From NCBI GenBank assembly GCA_016841045.1, contig JAENZX010000030.1, forward strand, positions 7,055-43,791: a stretch of DNA of 36,737 nt. The letters run 5' to 3'. This DNA comes from Thermincola carboxydiphila. GTDB taxonomy: Bacteria; Bacillota; Thermincolia; Thermincolales; UBA2595. Below the pieces are notes generated by a model. That model was not told the DNA's origin, did no database searches, and saw nothing but the letters and a program-made list of their open reading frames with translations. A program made the translations under genes and the position numbers. Every line of letters begins with the position of its first letter. Positions within the stretch are counted from its first letter, which is position 1. Below are positions 1 to 8,340 of the stretch, in pieces.

Positions 1-822
<822 letters not shown>

Positions 823-851
823 ATAATAGCACAATTATGTCTTACTAACAA
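823..851 (-). promoter_or_regulatory. Probable sigma-A promoter for por
   Basis: On the minus strand TTGTTA (846-851) and TATTAT (823-828) are separated by exactly 17 bp. Both match the vegetative consensus reasonably and point towards por. This was assigned by eye. Confidence 0.45.
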
Positions 852-891
852 TGCCTATGTAGAAATTTCAACTTTACTCACAAAGCACAAG

Positions 892-950
892 GGAACCGGC
901 CGATTAACTAGCTATTCGACAATTTTGGGCCGTTTCCTTTATTTTTTAGC
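892..950. terminator. Rho-independent terminator downstream of bofA
   Basis: An imperfect 10-bp inverted repeat, GGAACCGGCC at 892-901 and GGCCGTTTCC at 928-937, forms a GC-rich stem with one mismatch. A T-rich tract follows on the plus strand and a weaker one on the minus strand. It lies just past the end of the leftward yaaL-bofA unit and probably ends it. Confidence 0.5.
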
Positions 951-971
951 ACTGTATACATAATACGCTTC

Positions 972-1238
972 TTATTTCATAATTATCTGCTGAATTACAA
1001 TTAAAATAATAATTCCCGGAACGCCAAGGAAGCCAACAGTTAACGCTGTTATTGGGTTTAGTGGAATATGAAAATTAACTATGGCGCCAAAATAGTTCAC
1101 AACCCAAAGAACTACCGCACCTACAACCGCATTGACGATGAGCTTTATCACCCATTTAAATGGAAACATCATAACTTTTCCTATAATATAGATAAGAACC
1201 AAACCTAAACCAAAAGCAATTAAAAAATTAGTATCCAT
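972..1238 (-). CDS. bofA: Pro-sigma-K processing inhibitor BofA family protein
   Basis: An 88-residue, almost entirely hydrophobic protein with membrane segments at about 5-25, 28-55 and 62-86. B. subtilis BofA has nearly the same length. BofA holds the SpoIVFB protease inactive in the outer forespore membrane until the sigma-K checkpoint is passed, so its presence suggests endospore formation. The identification rests on the length, the C-terminal stretch ALTVGFLGVPGIIILIVIQ and its place at the end of the dnaX-ebfC-recR-yaaL-bofA order. The ATG at 1238 has a GGGGG-type SD. The start follows yaaL by 19 nt, so the two are probably co-transcribed. Confidence 0.85.
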   Translation of the reverse strand: MDTNFLIAFGLGLVLIYIIGKVMMFPFKWVIKLIVNAVVGAVVLWVVNYFGAIVNFHIPLNPITALTVGFLGVPGIIILIVIQQIIMK

Positions 1239-1257
1239 AATAATACCCCCGAATAAA

Positions 1258-1539
1258 TTAATCCAAAACCGGCAAGTTGGCCGTCATCTTTTCCTTTTGA
1301 GCCAACTTAATCAGACACATATATTTCTTTTCGGCCGCCTCGATATTATAGATTGAATAATCAATCAAATCAGGATCAACGCAGTAATTAAAGTTATTAA
1401 TAGCAATTTGCCACTCCCTGTGGGCCTTGTCTATCAATTCTATTAATTCTGCATCATGATTTTCGCCTTTATTTAATTTCTGTCCGATTGTTAAAAGTGT
1501 ACCTAAAAAACGTTTTATTTTCAAGATATATTCTTCCAT
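1258..1539 (-). CDS. yaaL: YaaL family protein (DUF2508)
   Basis: A 93-residue soluble, mainly alpha-helical protein of unknown function. It contains AHREWQIAINNFNYCVDPDLIDY, with the REW and DPDLIDY residues typical of the YaaL family. In B. subtilis yaaL lies between recR and bofA; here aroF-pheA has been placed between recR and yaaL. The ATG at 1539 has a very strong SD (GGAGGGGG). That SD is inside a GC-rich hairpin described separately at 1540-1584, so translation or read-through from pheA may be controlled. Confidence 0.8.
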   Translation of the reverse strand: MEEYILKIKRFLGTLLTIGQKLNKGENHDAELIELIDKAHREWQIAINNFNYCVDPDLIDYSIYNIEAAEKKYMCLIKLAQKEKMTANLPVLD

Positions 1540-1584
1540 AAAAAACCCCCTCCCGTTCTTTACTAAAAATATATGAGAGGGGGT
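1540..1584 (-). promoter_or_regulatory. Hairpin covering the yaaL SD, terminator-like
   Basis: On the minus strand ACCCCCTC (1577-1584) pairs perfectly over 8 bp with GAGGGGGT (1545-1552), and the stem is followed directly by a run of six Us. It therefore has the form of an intrinsic terminator between pheA and yaaL. The 3' arm is also the yaaL ribosome binding site, so the same hairpin would block translation of yaaL. Confidence 0.5.
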
Positions 1585-1606
1585 ACAAGTTATTCTTCTT
1601 TTTTAA

Positions 1607-2755
1607 TTATTTGTTGTCAGCTTGTCGAGTCGCTTGTAGCTTCTGTAATTCCACAAAATAATCGAAAAAATATTCATAAACATTCTCCAGCAAATGAGGG
1701 CTTACACCTTTTTTAGCCGCTATAGTTTTTACCTTAGCCAAAACTTCCTGTTCACGCTTTCTGTCTCGAATTAACATTGGGTCGGGTTTAAGTGAACCAA
1801 TCATTGAGACTAATTGGGTCCTTTTGGCCAGTAATTCAACAAGCTGATAATCTATAATATCAACATCTTGTCTCAATTCATTAAGGTTCAATTCTTTATG
1901 ATAAGTATTTTCGTGTCCAGGGTTTGACTCCCTATTCCAAACCGGATAAGATCCCAGTATTTTAAAAGATGCAGACATGTCTTCCACGTTTTCAAGGCAT
2001 TTTTTTACCTCAGGCTGCTTGGGATGACCAGCCATATCAATGAAGAATAAATAGTCCCCGAGGCTTTTCTTAGCTGGTCTGGATTCAATTTTTGTTAGGT
2101 TTATGTTTGCCAGGGCAAATTCTCTAAGAATTTCATACAGCCCGCCCGGCCTGTCAGTTATTGAGACAACCACGGAGGTTTTAGCCGGTCCTGTTAGTTC
2201 TTTATCCTGTTTTGATACAACAATAAACCTCGTATAATTCTCCTTACAATCATGAATACTTTCTTCCAGTATTTGAAGTCCATAATGCTCCGCAGCTTTG
2301 TGATTTCCTATTGCGCCGACCCCCCCGCATTCTGCTGCAATCCTCGCAGCATCTGCGGTGCTGCCCACCGGACAAAATTCTGCTTCAGGGAAGTTTTGGT
2401 TTAAATAGTTTCGGCACTGTGCCAATGCCTGCGGATGGGAAATTATACGCTTTACATCATCTTTAACGGAACCGCGTTTTACAAGTATATTGTGCTTAAT
2501 TTGGAGCACTACTTCTCCTACAATCTTAAGTGTCTTCTCCTGGGCCATTAAATCTAAAGTAAGATTCACTGTTCCTTCTATGGAATTTTCAATCGGTATT
2601 AATCCATGTGTTATGATACCATCTTTTACAGCTTGTAAGACCCGATCTATGCTTACATAAGCCTCTGCTTTAACATCGGTTGACCCCAGGTAGGTATAAA
2701 GTGCTTCCTCAGAATTTGTGCCTTTAGGTCCAAAATAACCGTATTTTACATTCAT
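1607..2755 (-). CDS. pheA: Prephenate dehydratase with ACT domain and C-terminal chorismate mutase
   Basis: A 382-residue bifunctional enzyme of phenylalanine synthesis: chorismate to prephenate, then to phenylpyruvate. Residues about 1-185 are the prephenate dehydratase domain, ending in the conserved NYTRFIVVSK with the catalytic TRF motif. Residues about 195-270 are an ACT domain with the Phe-binding motif IESRP. Residues about 290-375 are an AroQ-type chorismate mutase with the expected Arg (LRQDVDIID), Arg (AKRTQL), Lys (GSLK) and RDRKREQE. In the classical enteric P-protein the mutase is N-terminal; here it is C-terminal. It lies 14 nt downstream of aroF under the same T-box leaders, and the ATG has SD AGGAGAGG. 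Confidence 0.93.
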   Translation of the reverse strand: MNVKYGYFGPKGTNSEEALYTYLGSTDVKAEAYVSIDRVLQAVKDGIITHGLIPIENSIEGTVNLTLDLMAQEKTLKIVGEVVLQIKHNILVKRGSVKDDVKRIISHPQALAQCRNYLNQNFPEAEFCPVGSTADAARIAAECGGVGAIGNHKAAEHYGLQILEESIHDCKENYTRFIVVSKQDKELTGPAKTSVVVSITDRPGGLYEILREFALANINLTKIESRPAKKSLGDYLFFIDMAGHPKQPEVKKCLENVEDMSASFKILGSYPVWNRESNPGHENTYHKELNLNELRQDVDIIDYQLVELLAKRTQLVSMIGSLKPDPMLIRDRKREQEVLAKVKTIAAKKGVSPHLLENVYEYFFDYFVELQKLQATRQADNK

Positions 2756-2769
2756 AATATTTACCTCTC

Positions 2770-3786
2770 CTAATTGACTTTTCGACCCATTAATTCAGAT
2801 AATTGGATCAACTCTTTCATCAGCTCTGCAAAATTGTCAGGAGTAAGCGACTGTGGTCCATCACATAAGGCTTTGACCGGATCTGGATGAACTTCAACCA
2901 ACAAGCCATCTGCCCCGGCTGCAACAGCCGCTCTGGACAATGGGGCTACTAATTTCCACTCTCCTGTAGCATGACTGGGGTCTACCATTACCGGAAGATG
3001 ACTCAACTGTTTTATTAAAGGTACCGCACTAATGTCAAGAGTATTTCTCGTATATGTCTCAAAGGTACGAATACCCCGTTCACATAGTATAACATTATAA
3101 TTCCCTTCTGACATTATATATTCTGCTGCCATGAGCCATTCCTCAATTGTAGCTGACAAACCCCTCTTAAGGAGAACAGGTTTTTCAATTCTGCCTACAG
3201 CCCTTAATAATTGAAAGTTTTGCATATTCCTCGCGCCAATCTGAATTATATCTACATATTCAACTGCAACATCGAGGCTCTTTTCATCGATGACTTCCGT
3301 AATTGTAGCCAGCCCGGTTTCATTCCCTGCTTTAGCCAGTAATTTTAGCCCCTCGTCTTCAAGTCCCTGAAAACTATATGGTGAAGTCCTTGGTTTATAC
3401 GTGCCTCCCCTGATAGCTGTAGCCCCAGCCGCCTTCACAAGACTTGCAGTTTCCATTAATTGTTCCCAGCTTTCGACAGCACAAGGACCGGCAATAATTC
3501 CCAATTCCTCTCCACCTATCGAAAAATCCTTAACCCTGATAATTGTGTTATCGGTTTTGACTTCCCTACTTACCAGTTTAAAAGGCTTCATAATAGGTAC
3601 AATCTTTTCAACACCTGGCATTACTTCAATTCCAGATGAAAGTATTTGCTTGCGGTCTCCTATTGCACCAATAACAATTCGCTCAACACCCTTAATTAGA
3701 TGAGTCTTGAAGCCTAGTTCCTCCAAGCTTTTTGTTACATTTGTGATTTGTTTTTCATCTGCTCTTAAATCCATAACGACAATCAT
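2770..3786 (-). CDS. aroF: 3-deoxy-7-phosphoheptulonate synthase, type I-beta with N-terminal regulatory domain
   Basis: A 338-residue DAHP synthase, which condenses phosphoenolpyruvate and erythrose 4-phosphate in the first step of the shikimate pathway. Residues about 1-70 are a ferredoxin-like regulatory domain as in the Thermotoga enzyme. The barrel follows, with GPCAVES (metal Cys), [28 protein letters not shown] (metal His) and LLVEVHPDP (metal Glu). The ATG at 3786 is preceded by AAGGAGGG. It heads a two-gene unit with pheA behind two tandem T-boxes, so flux into Phe synthesis should respond to uncharged tRNA-Phe. Feedback by Tyr or Phe through the N-terminal domain is likely by family. 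Confidence 0.95.
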   Translation of the reverse strand: MIVVMDLRADEKQITNVTKSLEELGFKTHLIKGVERIVIGAIGDRKQILSSGIEVMPGVEKIVPIMKPFKLVSREVKTDNTIIRVKDFSIGGEELGIIAGPCAVESWEQLMETASLVKAAGATAIRGGTYKPRTSPYSFQGLEDEGLKLLAKAGNETGLATITEVIDEKSLDVAVEYVDIIQIGARNMQNFQLLRAVGRIEKPVLLKRGLSATIEEWLMAAEYIMSEGNYNVILCERGIRTFETYTRNTLDISAVPLIKQLSHLPVMVDPSHATGEWKLVAPLSRAAVAAGADGLLVEVHPDPVKALCDGPQSLTPDNFAELMKELIQLSELMGRKVN

Positions 3787-3810
3787 TCAAAAACCCTCCT
3801 TACTTTTTTT

Positions 3811-4118
3811 AAAAAAATAAAAGCCTTCGTCCAAAGGGACGAAAGCTCTGCTTCCGCGGTACCACCCAAATTGATAAATCAAGTAATCCACTCTTAAAGT
3901 ACGAGTTTACATGCTTACTAAAAGATGCAAACCGATACCTCCTTCTTTTTAACGGTAGAAGTTCCGACCCAGCCTACCAGAATACCCTTCAGCCGGCTGC
4001 TCTGGAGAGAAATTTCAACTACTCTGTCCTGACAAGGCTTCCAATCAATGACCCCGTCTCCCTGGGAGGAACTTTTGAATAATCTACAGACTCCATCACT
4101 GCATTTCCCAAATATTTA
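3811..4118 (-). promoter_or_regulatory. T-box leader B (proximal), probably tRNA-Phe responsive
   Basis: The T-box sequence GGGTGGTACCGCGGAAG lies at 3851-3867 on the minus strand. It is followed by a terminator stem at 3822-3846 and a U-run at 3811-3821. The 5' end has GCAGTGATGGAG (Stem I base and S-turn side). The 3' side of the specifier loop reads GAAA then UUU/UUC (4009-4012) before CUCUCC. Both frames give a Phe codon, which fits the aroF-pheA genes downstream; Ile AUU is the main alternative. The UGGU bulge calls for a tRNA with discriminator A. Confidence 0.9.
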
Positions 4119-4149
4119 GCTTTTCTCTAAAAGACAAACAAGCCTTTAG

Positions 4150-4448
4150 ACAAAACAAAAAACTTTCATCCCCTTACAGGGACGAAAGTTATATACTTCC
4201 GCGGTACCACCCTAAATTGATTCACGATCCTCTCATGCAGGTACAGGTAAATGTAACCGATACCCTCTTCCTAATAACGGTGGAGTTCCGGCCAAGTCTA
4301 CTAGGCGTTGCTTTTCAACCGGCAGCTAAGGAGTGAATTTCAGCTTGTCGTGTTTTAAGAGGCTTTCAGTCTATGACCCCTATTCCCTGTAAAAAACGAT
4401 TTTTAGCTTACTTATCTCCGTCATTGCATTTTTAAAATAATTTATATT
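4150..4448 (-). promoter_or_regulatory. T-box leader A (distal), specifier UUC (Phe)
   Basis: A second complete T-box precedes leader B. It has the T-box sequence at 4196-4212, a terminator stem at 4161-4190 followed by a U-rich tract, and a Stem I base GCAATGACGGAG that matches leader B. In Stem I GGAG pairs with CUCC and AGCU with AGCU. This leaves a specifier loop reading GAAA-UUC-A on its 3' side, with the codon at 4335-4337, hence Phe. RNA enters this leader first from the promoter at 4455-4483, so two consecutive antitermination decisions are needed to reach aroF. Confidence 0.9.
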
Positions 4449-4454
4449 GCTGAT

Positions 4455-4483
4455 ATTTTATCATAAATCGTTTTACAAGTAAA
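4455..4483 (-). promoter_or_regulatory. Promoter of the T-box/aroF/pheA unit
   Basis: On the minus strand TTTACT (4478-4483) and TAAAAT (4455-4460) are spaced by 17 bp just upstream of T-box leader A. No comparable promoter is seen between the two T-boxes. Confidence 0.5.
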
Positions 4484-4526
4484 TACCAAAATTTAAAACT
4501 TTGTAAGGAAATAAACGGAAAACTAA

Positions 4527-5126
4527 TTATAGTTCCCTTCTCCCCTCAAAAGCCTTTGATAACGTTACCTCGTCAGCATATTCTAAATCCCCGCCAACAG
4601 GCAGTCCGTGAGCAATCCTGGTCACTTTAACACCCAGAGGTTTAATCAGCCTAGCCAAATACATTGCTGTTGCTTCACCTTCAATGTTGGGATTTGTAGC
4701 TACAATAATCTCTTTTACCAGATTGTCATGCAGTCTGGATAGTAGTTCTTTTATTCTTATCTGCTCTGGACCTATACCCTCCATCGGCGATATGGCACCT
4801 TGAAGCACGTGATAAAGCCCCTTATAATCTTTGGTTCGTTCAATTGCTACAATATCCCGAGGTTCTTCGACAACACAAATGACCGCCTTGTTTCTGGACT
4901 CATCCCTGCATGTATGGCAGGGGTCAATATCAGTCAGGTTGCTGCATACCGAGCAATACCTGATTTTTTCTTTAGCATCTACAATTGACCTTGCCAACTC
5001 GAGCGCTTCCCCGGAATCATTATTGAGTATATAAAAAGCGAGCCTTTGAGCCGTTTTGGGGCCTATCCCGGGCAGCTTGCTCAATTCCCCGATGAGTCTA
5101 GCCACCGGCTCCGCATAGTAAAGCAA
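4527..5126 (-). CDS. recR: Recombination protein RecR
   Basis: A 199-residue protein of normal RecR length that acts with RecF and RecO to load RecA at gaps. Seen in order are the helix-hairpin-helix [20 protein letters not shown], a C4 zinc finger ([16 protein letters not shown], about 57-72) and a Toprim domain with CVVEEPRD and the C-terminal [12 protein letters not shown]. The start is TTG at 5126: the SD AGGAAGGTG lies 7 nt upstream and no ATG fits. It follows ebfC closely (14 nt) in the dnaX-ebfC-recR operon. Confidence 0.96.
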   Translation of the reverse strand: MLYYAEPVARLIGELSKLPGIGPKTAQRLAFYILNNDSGEALELARSIVDAKEKIRYCSVCSNLTDIDPCHTCRDESRNKAVICVVEEPRDIVAIERTKDYKGLYHVLQGAISPMEGIGPEQIRIKELLSRLHDNLVKEIIVATNPNIEGEATAMYLARLIKPLGVKVTRIAHGLPVGGDLEYADEVTLSKAFEGRREL

Positions 5127-5140
5127 AAATTTTCACCTTC

Positions 5141-5455
5141 CTAAAATAACCCTGGGATATTCATACCGCCGGTGATCTTGCTCATTTCCTTCGCAACCAT
5201 TTCCTGTGATTGCCTGAGCGCCTCATTGACAGCAGCAAGTACCATGTCCTGAAGCATTTCAACATCTTCGGGATCAACTGCCTCAGGTTTAATGTTAATA
5301 GACATAATTTCTTGCTTTCCATTGGCAACAACAGTAACAACTCCACCGCCAGAGCTAGCTTCAACCGTTTTGTTAACTAATTCTTCCTGCATTTTAGCCA
5401 TATCAGCCTGCATCTTTTTGACCTGTTTCATCATATTACCCATATTACCTAACAT
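5141..5455 (-). CDS. ebfC: Nucleoid-associated protein, YbaB/EbfC family
   Basis: A 104-residue DNA-binding protein whose homodimer binds duplex DNA. It shows the family N-terminus [19 protein letters not shown] (coiled coil), then the strands [13 protein letters not shown] and the C-terminal [12 protein letters not shown]. It sits between dnaX and recR, as in most bacteria. SD GGAGAGG precedes the ATG. Confidence 0.95.
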   Translation of the reverse strand: MLGNMGNMMKQVKKMQADMAKMQEELVNKTVEASSGGGVVTVVANGKQEIMSINIKPEAVDPEDVEMLQDMVLAAVNEALRQSQEMVAKEMSKITGGMNIPGLF

Positions 5456-5491
5456 GTATTATCCTCTCCTTCATTTTCTTATATTTTATGG

Positions 5492-7150
5492 TTAATCATT
5501 TATTTCAATTACTTCCTCACCAAATAACCTGACAGCCTCGTCTATGAGCCCTCTCGATTTAGTCGGTTCATCAGACTCCGGCATTGAAATTTCATTCTCA
5601 AACTTGCACTTAATCTTAAGCCCTGCTCCCGTCACCTCTTTAATTACCTGTTCAATAGCGTCCTTGTTTTCCGGCTGCTCCACTTTTTCTTTATGAAAGG
5701 TATATTCGGGAGGAAACGCCAAAAATAAGTTTCCTTCATTAATATGTACAGGACGGCCTTCAATTAAAAATGCTTTTGCAGACATGCGGACTTTTTTGAT
5801 CCGATTTAAAATGTCCTGCCAACAGTTCTTTATATTTTCAATGTCTACATTTGCTGTTTCCGCCGCCACATCAGAAGTTCCGCCGGAGGAAATTTGTTTT
5901 GCGTGCTTCTTTACTGAACTTACCGAAACCTTGGAAGCACCGGATGAAGTTGGAGTATCAATAATAGTGGGGGCTGTGCGCTCTGAACGTACAAAACTTC
6001 CTTTTGCAAACTCATTTTCAAGTCGCCCGATTCTCGCTTCAAGTTCGTCATAATTAGCTGATGCTACTTTCTCACAGGCCTTTATCATCGCCAACTCAAG
6101 GATTAACCTAGGTTGAGATGCCCATTTTATTTCTCTTTCAGCGGATGTAAAAAGTTCTATTAACGCAATTATTCTATTTCGACCTAACCCGGATGCCATT
6201 TTACGCAGTTCCGTCAATAAATCCACAGAGACCGGTATAAGCTCTTCGGCTTGCCCGCAAACTTCTGCTAATAGTAAGTTCCTGAAATGCTGAGTAAGGT
6301 CTTTAGTAAACTGCCTTACATCTTTTCCTTCTCTCACCAGGTTATCTACTAATTTTAGTCCTTCAGTAATATCACAATTTATAAAACTCTTAGTTATCCT
6401 AAACAAAAATTCTGAATTGACGGTACCCAGAACCAAATTAACATCTTCTGTAGTTATTGAATTACCACCAAAAGAAATACACTGATCCAAAATACTCAAA
6501 GCATCTCTCATTCCGCCCTCCGCGGATCGGGATATCAATTGTAATGCTTCTTCATCGGCATCAATTTTTAACTCATTGACAACAGTTCGAAGTCTTCCGA
6601 TAATATCGATGATTCCTATGCTGCGAAAATCGAAGCGTTGACAGCGCGACAATACCGTCATTGGAATTTTATGAGGTTCCGTGGTAGCCAGAACAAAAAT
6701 TACATGAGCCGGAGGTTCCTCTAATGTTTTCAGCAGAGCATTAAACGCTTCTGTAGTTAACATGTGAACTTCGTCTATAATATATATTCTGTACCTTCCC
6801 TCAGAAGGCGCAAATTTCACCTTTTCACGTAAGTCTCGGATCTCATCAATTCCCCTGTTGGAGGCAGCGTCAATTTCCATTACATCCATGGAAGTGCCTT
6901 CTGTTACCCGCCGACAATTCTCACACTGATTGCACGGCTCAAATTCCTTGCTATTCTGGCAATTTAGAGTCTTAGCAAGTACTTTGGCTGAAGTTGTTTT
7001 ACCGGTACCTCTTGGTCCACAAAACAGATACGCATGAGCAATTCTATTAGCAGCAACTGCATTTTTTAAGGTTCGGCTGACGTGTTCTTGACCAACAATC
7101 TCAGAAAATTTTTGGGGTCTCCATTCACGGTAAAGAGCCATGTAGCTCAT
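5492..7150 (-). CDS. dnaX: DNA polymerase III subunits gamma and tau
   Basis: A 552-residue clamp-loader ATPase. It has the N-terminal YREWRPQKFSEIVGQEHV, Walker A GPRGTGKTT (about 45-53), a zinc module with CNQCENCRR, Walker B and DEVHML, and the SRC sensor in LSRCQRFDF. The C-terminal part is variable and lysine-rich, as expected for tau domains. The ATG at 7150 has AGAGGTG upstream. It is the first gene of the leftward dnaX-ebfC-recR group, with the SRP RNA and tRNA-Ser beyond it. I did not find a clear programmed frameshift signal. Confidence 0.96.
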   Translation of the reverse strand: MSYMALYREWRPQKFSEIVGQEHVSRTLKNAVAANRIAHAYLFCGPRGTGKTTSAKVLAKTLNCQNSKEFEPCNQCENCRRVTEGTSMDVMEIDAASNRGIDEIRDLREKVKFAPSEGRYRIYIIDEVHMLTTEAFNALLKTLEEPPAHVIFVLATTEPHKIPMTVLSRCQRFDFRSIGIIDIIGRLRTVVNELKIDADEEALQLISRSAEGGMRDALSILDQCISFGGNSITTEDVNLVLGTVNSEFLFRITKSFINCDITEGLKLVDNLVREGKDVRQFTKDLTQHFRNLLLAEVCGQAEELIPVSVDLLTELRKMASGLGRNRIIALIELFTSAEREIKWASQPRLILELAMIKACEKVASANYDELEARIGRLENEFAKGSFVRSERTAPTIIDTPTSSGASKVSVSSVKKHAKQISSGGTSDVAAETANVDIENIKNCWQDILNRIKKVRMSAKAFLIEGRPVHINEGNLFLAFPPEYTFHKEKVEQPENKDAIEQVIKEVTGAGLKIKCKFENEISMPESDEPTKSRGLIDEAVRLFGEEVIEIND

Positions 7151-7188
7151 ATGTATACACCTCTATAATAAAGTTTGAGGTCAAATAA

Positions 7189-7215
7189 ATGTATATACTT
7201 AAACTGTATATACAT
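7189..7215. repeat. Perfect 10-bp inverted repeat upstream of dnaX
   Basis: ATGTATATAC (7189-7198) and GTATATACAT (7206-7215) form a perfect inverted repeat with a 7-nt spacer. The core GTATATACTTA occurs again around 7302-7312. It lies in the dnaX promoter region and could be an operator or a hairpin. The 7,151-7,358 stretch holds no gene. Confidence 0.4.
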
Positions 7216-7358
7216 TCGCTGCTGAAATACTAATTTCCTTTTTAATAAAAATTTTGTACTCACAAATCACCCAAGCAGCGATTTGTAGAATATATTTTTA
7301 CGTATATACTTAATTATTATTATTGCACCAATTTAATTTATACAGCAGGAGGCACGAA

Positions 7359-7640
7359 ATGTTGTATAAAGAATTCCACAATGGGTAAGATGCTTGCCCT
7401 GATGATGAGTATGGGTATCGTCATGGGAATAGTATTCCCAATTTATGCAGGGTTTTTTGTCAATTGGATTACTGAGCGAAAAACTTTTTTACCAGTGAAA
7501 GTTCTTTGGCCGTAAAGCAAGTAAGTGGATTAGTGACAGAGATTAAGGCTTCAAATAAAAATATATTCGAAAGAGCTCAGCTGTTATCAGAAACAGTATC
7601 AAAACTTGAAAAAGCAGTTAACAAATTTATAGTAAGCTAA
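7359..7640 (+). pseudogene. Frameshifted remnant, methyl-accepting chemotaxis protein-like
   Basis: A strong SD (GCAGGAGG) precedes ATG 7359, but that frame stops after 9 codons. The next frame, from ATG 7381, encodes a hydrophobic segment containing MMSMGIVMGIVFPIYAGFF and then stops at 7500-7502. A third frame continues with SSLAVKQVSGLVTEIKASNK and a helical heptad-rich tail to TAA at 7640. Joined, these parts look like the membrane segment and end of a methyl-accepting chemotaxis or sensor protein that has lost most of its middle. At least two frameshifts mean it is very likely dead. Family assignment is by resemblance only. Confidence 0.5.
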
Positions 7641-7654
7641 AATACTTAATAAAA

Positions 7655-7677
7655 AAGCAGCTGTATTACAGCTGCTT
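7655..7677 (+). terminator. Hairpin after the pseudogene
   Basis: A perfect 10-bp stem, AAGCAGCTGT (7655-7664) and ACAGCTGCTT (7668-7677), with a 3-nt loop. It is followed by AAAATTTTAG. It lies between the ffs 3' end (minus) and the pseudogene end (plus), so it could serve both. Confidence 0.5.
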
Positions 7678-7686
7678 AAAATTTTA

Positions 7687-7952
<266 letters not shown>

Positions 7953-7975
7953 AAAATCTATTATCTTGTTAATAA

Positions 7976-8038
7976 TGGCCAGTTGCCAGTAGTTTATCTC
8001 CGGCGAATACCGGCACCCACCACTGGCCACTGGCCATT
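7976..8038. repeat. Long imperfect inverted repeat 3' of tRNA-Ser
   Basis: TGGCCAGT and GCCAGT at the left pair with ACTGGC and ACTGGCCA at the right, with an inner CCGGCGAATACCGG hairpin. It lies just downstream of tRNA-Ser in the direction of transcription and may act as its terminator, although no strong U-run follows. A small palindromic repeat unit is an alternative. Confidence 0.4.
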
Positions 8039-8050
8039 TAAAACTCATAA

Positions 8051-8144
8051 TGGCGGAGAGCGAGGGATTCGAACCCTCGAGCCAGGTTGTGCCCGACTAC
8101 ACGATTTCCAGTCGTGCTCCTTCGACCAACTCGGACAGCTCTCC
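8051..8144 (-). tRNA. tRNA-Ser (GGA anticodon)
   Basis: A 94-nt class II tRNA on the minus strand with 7-bp acceptor GGAGAGC/GCTCTCC, discriminator G and encoded CCA. The anticodon stem is CACGA/TCGTG with loop CTGGAAA. There is a long variable arm and the T-loop TTCGAAT. All arms fold. It belongs to the conserved block with ffs and dnaX. Confidence 0.97.
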
Positions 8145-8185
8145 AAGGGCGAAATAAAAAAATACTTAACCGATTTCGCTTAATC

Positions 8186-8214
8186 ATTATACAATTAAAT
8201 TTTTCCCGATGCAA
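8186..8214 (-). promoter_or_regulatory. Promoter of tRNA-Ser(GGA)
   Basis: On the minus strand TTGCAT (8209-8214) and a perfect TATAAT (8186-8191) are separated by 17 bp. The -10 ends about 40 nt before the tRNA 5' end. Nothing else is seen between the tRNA and the terminator at 8295. Confidence 0.7.
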
Positions 8215-8294
8215 GTATTTTTAGCATTTATGTTGAGTTTTGAGCTGCAAAATTAATGGCAAAACTGTAACATCCTAGGTGTTAACGGAGACTA

Positions 8295-8332
8295 ACCAAC
8301 AAAACCTGGCGCTAAAACCAGGCTTTGTTGGT
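8295..8332 (-). terminator. Terminator of the GntR/ABC transporter operon
   Basis: ACCAACAAA and TTTGTTGGT form a stem extended by CCTGG/CCAGG with an A-rich loop. It lies immediately beyond the permease stop codon. The U-run is weak on the minus strand. Confidence 0.6.
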
Positions 8333-8340
8333 GTTATGGG

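Noticed and set aside
3401-3703. 100-codon plus-strand frame
   Set aside because: Antisense of the DAHP synthase gene.
7983-8183. Open frame of 66 codons with the segment GGERGIRTLEPG
   Set aside because: It is the antisense of tRNA-Ser(GGA); such frames are a well-known artefact.
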